Origin: JAJRRH01 sp047638815
Lineage (GTDB): Bacteria > Bacteroidota > Bacteroidia > Flavobacteriales_D > JABDKJ01
NCBI GenBank assembly: GCA_047638815.1
Contig: JBLIMR010000034.1
Span: 1-28,417, forward strand
Length of the DNA stretch: 28,417 nucleotides
Direction: 5' to 3'
Shown here piece after piece: positions 25,066 to 28,417 of the stretch. A program made the position numbers and the translations under genes. The notes below the pieces were generated by a model. It was not told the origin of the DNA. It saw only the letters and a program-made list of their open reading frames with translations, and made no database searches. Every line of letters starts with the position of its first letter. Within the stretch, counting starts at the first letter, position 1.

Positions 25066-27384
25066 ATGAACATGAACAAAAGAAACAGGCACGTGCAAAA
25101 ATGGCTATTCAACTCAAGCCTCTTTTATGTTTTTTTAACACTCGTTTTCTGTAATTCCTTTATCAGTAACAGTTTTGGACAATTAGATTTGTATCATTCC
25201 AATGAAATTCCAGTTAAAATTGATGGTGAAACAATTGATTTCCCTTGGGCTGGAGGACTAAACAATCCTCAATTTTCCAATATCGATTTAAACTTTGATG
25301 GCGTTGAAGATCTCTTCATTTTCGACAGAACCAATAACAATACTCTCGCATTCATTCATAATGGCCAAACCAGTTCTACAGATTACACCATAACTTTTGA
25401 TTATGAAACAGCTTTCCCAACAATACGGAATTGGGCCTTGCTCAGCGATTATAATTGCGATGGAAAAGTGGATATATTTACCCATAGATCCAGCGGAATA
25501 AGACTCTATGAAAACACCGGTTCACTAAATAACCCATCGTTCGTTCTAAGAAATGATTTTATTCAAGCGGAGGCCGATCTTGATGGTGATCCAATAAATT
25601 TCGGCATTTACGTCAGCTCGGTTGACATTCCAGCGTTTGATGATATTGATGGTGATGGTGATATCGACATTCTAACTTTTGCTCAACAAGGCACAACAGT
25701 TCAATTGTACATTAACCACTCTATGGAACTTTTTGGTAATTGTGATAGCTTGGCTTTTGAGCTTGCAAACAATTGTTATGGCCAATTTAGTGAGAGTATA
25801 ATAAACGAAGATATATTCTTGGGCAATGAGGCAGATTGTCCCTTCAACGTGCTAAATCCGCTACGAAATTCTGAGACTCCAAGGGAAACACAAAAATCGG
25901 GCGGTGCTCATTCCGGATCCAGTATATGCATGATCGATACTGATCAAAATGGTTATAAAGATCTTCTCATTGGAGATATCTCCAGCAGGAGTCTAAATTT
26001 AGTATCAATTGGTCCTTCATCTACAAATCTTGATAGCGCCACAAATATCACGGAAGATTTCCCGGTATTGACAAATACCGTTAATACTGAATTTTTCGCC
26101 ACTGCCTATTACTTAGATGTTGACAATGATGGTGTTAAAGACTTATTGGCATCGCCATCAAACAGCAATGAATCCGAAGATATCTTTAATTCATATTATT
26201 ATAAAAATGATGGTGAAAATGACCTTTTAATGCCAAATTATCAGCAAAAAGATTTTCTTGTTGATCAGATGATTGATGTAGGAACGGGGTCTTTCCCAAA
26301 CACTGTTGACTACAATAGTGATGGGCTTATGGACCTCATAATTACTAATAAAGGTTACTATCAACTTGGAGGGGATTATGAAGCACATATGTTGCTGTTC
26401 CTTAATACTGGAACTGCCATAGCACCCGAATTCACTTTGTTAGATGACGACTACCTCGATTTATCAACGAGTGGTCTAGGTCGTTATCTCTATCCAACTT
26501 TTGGTGATTTGGATGATGATGGCGATCAAGATATGTTGGTCGGAAATGAAGATGGCAAGATCTACTATTTCGAAAATTCTGCGGATGCAGGTCAGACATT
26601 ACAATTCACCATACCTTTTCAATCTATTATGGATAATACAGATGATCCGGTGCCAATGGACATAGGATTGAACGCTGCTCCTCAATTAATAGACATAAGT
26701 GGGGATGGGTTGCTTGATCTTGTAATTGGAGAAAGAAATGGAAATATCAATTATTTCAAGAATCAAGGCAACGCAAATAACTGGTCATTTGAGTTAGAAG
26801 ATGATAGCCTTGGCAACATGACTATTGACCTCAACCAGGACCTTATTGGTTATGGCATTCAACAAATATTCAGCCAAAACGATGAATTGAAAATGATTGT
26901 CGGAACTCAAGAAGGCAACCTTTTATTATATGACAACATCAGTGGAAATCTTGACGGAACATTTAACTTGGTTGCCGACCATATATTAGATGCCAATTTG
27001 ATTGAGCGAGCTGCTCCTTTATTAGCAGATCTCAATAATGATAATTTCTTGGACTTAATCGTAGGTAATTTTTCAGGTGGACTTGACTTGTGGATGGGTG
27101 AAGATCCTGACGGAATAGCTGAAACGACACTATCCACAGTGTTATTCGACACCTATCCCAATCCTACAAATAACTTACTGCAAATAAGTCCAAGAGCTCG
27201 AGTTCAAGGTGTATATTTCATAAAAATATATAATACGCTTGGAGAGTTAACTTTGGAATTAAATGCTCCTAGCGATCGTGAAACTTCAATTTCCACGAAC
27301 AAATGGGCCCCAGGAATTTACCATGTCACACTGCAGTACATGGATCGTATTAGCACTAAAAAAATAGTTGTTGTCAAAAACTAA
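25066..27384 (+). CDS. Secreted FG-GAP/VCBS-repeat protein with T9SS sorting domain
   Basis: From the ATG at 25066 the protein has 772 residues. A signal peptide (SLFYVFLTLVFCNSFISNSFG) leads to nine calcium-loop repeats of the form DxDxDGxxDL, for example DLNFDGVEDLFIFD, DYNCDGKVDIF, DIDGDGDIDILTF, DVDNDGVKDLL, DLDDDGDQDMLVGN and DISGDGLLDLVIGE; the last one, DLNNDNFLDLIVGN, has Asn in place of Gly. Such repeats form beta-propeller blades. The last 80 residues are a type A T9SS sorting domain (DTYPNPTNNLLQI, then GVYFIKIYNTLGE, ending KKIVVVKN), so it should be exported and fixed to the cell surface or released. No enzymatic domain is seen; the role, perhaps adhesion, is unknown. Confidence 0.9.
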   Translation: MNMNKRNRHVQKWLFNSSLFYVFLTLVFCNSFISNSFGQLDLYHSNEIPVKIDGETIDFPWAGGLNNPQFSNIDLNFDGVEDLFIFDRTNNNTLAFIHNGQTSSTDYTITFDYETAFPTIRNWALLSDYNCDGKVDIFTHRSSGIRLYENTGSLNNPSFVLRNDFIQAEADLDGDPINFGIYVSSVDIPAFDDIDGDGDIDILTFAQQGTTVQLYINHSMELFGNCDSLAFELANNCYGQFSESIINEDIFLGNEADCPFNVLNPLRNSETPRETQKSGGAHSGSSICMIDTDQNGYKDLLIGDISSRSLNLVSIGPSSTNLDSATNITEDFPVLTNTVNTEFFATAYYLDVDNDGVKDLLASPSNSNESEDIFNSYYYKNDGENDLLMPNYQQKDFLVDQMIDVGTGSFPNTVDYNSDGLMDLIITNKGYYQLGGDYEAHMLLFLNTGTAIAPEFTLLDDDYLDLSTSGLGRYLYPTFGDLDDDGDQDMLVGNEDGKIYYFENSADAGQTLQFTIPFQSIMDNTDDPVPMDIGLNAAPQLIDISGDGLLDLVIGERNGNINYFKNQGNANNWSFELEDDSLGNMTIDLNQDLIGYGIQQIFSQNDELKMIVGTQEGNLLLYDNISGNLDGTFNLVADHILDANLIERAAPLLADLNNDNFLDLIVGNFSGGLDLWMGEDPDGIAETTLSTVLFDTYPNPTNNLLQISPRARVQGVYFIKIYNTLGELTLELNAPSDRETSISTNKWAPGIYHVTLQYMDRISTKKIVVVKN

Positions 27385-27796
27385 AACAAGACCAATTCTT
27401 TTCTATGATGGCTCTTGCAAATTCTGCAATCGATCTGTTTCCTTTATTCTCAAAAATGAATCTGACAAGACATTCTTGTTTGCACACCTTCAAGAAAAGG
27501 GAGTTCAAGAGTTTTTAGAACAGAAAAATGGAGGCCCTTTGGTGGATTCCATTTATATCCTAGATGAACAGAATTTACTGAAATACTCGGATGCTTCAAT
27601 CAAAATAGCTGAGCACCTTATAAAACCCCATTTTTACCTGAGTTACGTCAAAAAAATACCGAGACCTCTAAGAGATCTCGGTTATAAAATAATTGCTTCA
27701 ATACGGTACAAAATCGCGGGCAAACTAGATCAATGCATCTACCCAGGAGAGCTCCAAGGTCGACTTTTTACTTTTGCCAAAGATTTAGCTAATTGA
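27368..27796 (+). CDS. DCC-family thiol-disulfide oxidoreductase-like protein, YuxK type
   Basis: The 142-residue cytoplasmic protein carries the family signature DGSCKFCN (D14, C17, C20), the DxxCxxC motif for which DCC proteins are named, within a thioredoxin-like fold (ILFYDGSC strand, later FLFAHLQ and DSIYILDEQ). The C-terminal half has the basic helical part seen in YuxK relatives (IPRPLRDLGYKIIASIRYKIAGK). The start must be TTG at 27368 or 27371, both inside the end of the T9SS cargo gene, so the frames overlap by 14-17 bases. Substrates of the family are unknown. It converges on the malate dehydrogenase gene with a 10-base gap. Confidence 0.88.
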   Translation: MLSKTKTRPILFYDGSCKFCNRSVSFILKNESDKTFLFAHLQEKGVQEFLEQKNGGPLVDSIYILDEQNLLKYSDASIKIAEHLIKPHFYLSYVKKIPRPLRDLGYKIIASIRYKIAGKLDQCIYPGELQGRLFTFAKDLAN

Positions 27797-27806
27797 ACCT
27801 TAACTA

Positions 27807-28417
27807 CTAAAAAAGATTCATCTCATCTAACGTTTTCATAACTGCTCTAACGTGAACAGCAGAATCCTTCAATAGCCCCATTTCATCTTCGTTAAGTTTC
27901 AACTCAATGATTTCCTCTATTCCATTTTTACCCAATTTTACTGGAACACCTAGGTAAATATCGGACATCCCATACTCTCCAGTTAACCAACTACAAACTG
28001 GGAAAATTCTCTTTTGATCTTTTACGATAGCCTCTACCATTTGGGCAGCAGCCGCTCCTGGAGCATAATATCCTGATGTGCCTAATAGATTTACAATTTC
28101 TCCTCCTCCTTTCTTAGTTCTTTCAACGATAGCATCTAGCTTGTCTTTTGAAACCAATTCAGTAACTGGGATTCCTCCAACAGTCGTGTATCTTGGTAAT
28201 GGCACCATAGTGTCTCCATGACCACCCATTAACACCGCTGAAATATCCTTTGGTGAGCAATCCAACTCCAAAGCAAGAAATGATCGGTACCTAGCAGTAT
28301 CAAGAATTCCAGCCATCCCAAAAACCTTATTTGATGATTTCTTAGCTGCTTGTAATGCTGCATATGTCATGACATCCAATGGATTTGAGACAATGATAAT
28401 TACGGCATCAGGAGAGT
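27807..28417 (-). CDS. mdh: Malate dehydrogenase (5' part outside window)
   Basis: The frame stays open to the right edge and continues upstream of LDVMTYAAL as SPDAVIIIVSNP, so the true start lies outside. The visible 203 residues cover the substrate-binding half of an LDH-like NAD-dependent malate dehydrogenase: SNPLDVMTY, the arginine in LDTARYRSFLA, the catalytic histidine in MGGHGDTMVPLPRY, and GTSGYYAPGAAAAQMVEAI. The NAD-binding Rossmann half is missing. The enzyme interconverts malate and oxaloacetate in the TCA cycle. The sequence resembles the LDH-like (bacterial/Bacteroidota) MDH group more than the E. coli type. Confidence 0.94.
   Translation of the reverse strand, partial: SPDAVIIIVSNPLDVMTYAALQAAKKSSNKVFGMAGILDTARYRSFLALELDCSPKDISAVLMGGHGDTMVPLPRYTTVGGIPVTELVSKDKLDAIVERTKKGGGEIVNLLGTSGYYAPGAAAAQMVEAIVKDQKRIFPVCSWLTGEYGMSDIYLGVPVKLGKNGIEEIIELKLNEDEMGLLKDSAVHVRAVMKTLDEMNLF

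Noticed and set aside
27658..27682. Hairpin with 7-bp arms (ACCGAGA/TCTCGGT) near the end of the DCC-family gene
   Set aside because: It is inside the coding region with an 11-base loop and no T-run, so it is not a terminator and may be chance.
1..28417. CRISPR arrays, insertion sequences, tRNA genes or phage genes
   Set aside because: I saw no regularly spaced repeats, transposase or integrase motifs, terminal repeats or tRNA-like cloverleaf sequence on either strand.

Overview
The window is an AT-rich chromosomal segment from a member of the Bacteroidota. Four things support this. A 729-residue type III glutamine synthetase and DUF3078 and DUF3467 proteins are present. A secreted protein ends in a type IX secretion (T9SS) sorting domain. 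SecD and SecF are fused. Intergenic regions carry the Bacteroidota promoter pattern TTTG or TTG, 17-20 bases, TAnnTTTG. The class is not certain from sequence alone; a free-living, menaquinone-respiring Cytophagales- or Flavobacteriales-like organism is my inference. I see no rRNA, tRNA, CRISPR array, insertion sequence, prophage or attachment site.

Layout, left to right. 1-405 (-) is a lipoprotein cut by the left edge. 572-4050 (+) is a compact operon with a TerB-like protein and the menaquinone genes menA, menC and menE, whose start and stop codons overlap. 4131-7923 (+) holds two exported M1 metallopeptidases in tandem, one periplasmic or secreted and one a lipoprotein. 7925-8467 (-) is a lipoprotein with short collagen-like Gly-X-Y patches. 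8606-9757 (+) is an MFS transporter. 9821-11416 (+) is an ECF sigma factor, an unrecognised 64-residue protein and a small MscS-type channel. 11536-12939 (+) has a DUF3078 outer-membrane protein and a small Spy-like periplasmic protein, closed by a clear terminator.

13079-13777 (+) is an FtsE-type ATPase, facing a glycosyltransferase (13778-14875, -). 15023-17767 (+) has murB, a DUF3467 protein and metK. 17764-17994 (-) is a small acidic protein lying between the metK end and a perfect palindromic terminator that also closes glnN (18056-20245, -). 20490-24748 (-) is a membrane and export operon of secDF, a tatA-type gene and a CaCA-family exchanger. 25066-27384 (+) is a T9SS cargo protein with nine calcium-loop (FG-GAP/VCBS) repeats, overlapped by a DCC-family thiol oxidoreductase gene. 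27807-28417 (-) is malate dehydrogenase, cut by the right edge.

Most genes are housekeeping: quinone synthesis, peptidoglycan precursor, SAM and glutamine synthesis, protein export and central carbon metabolism. No clearly new defence or mobile system is visible. The parts most worth a second look are the sigma factor/small protein/channel cassette with its intragenic GC hairpin, the small gene trapped behind the glnN terminator, the palindrome at the secDF start site, and the habit of convergent genes abutting with almost no spacer.
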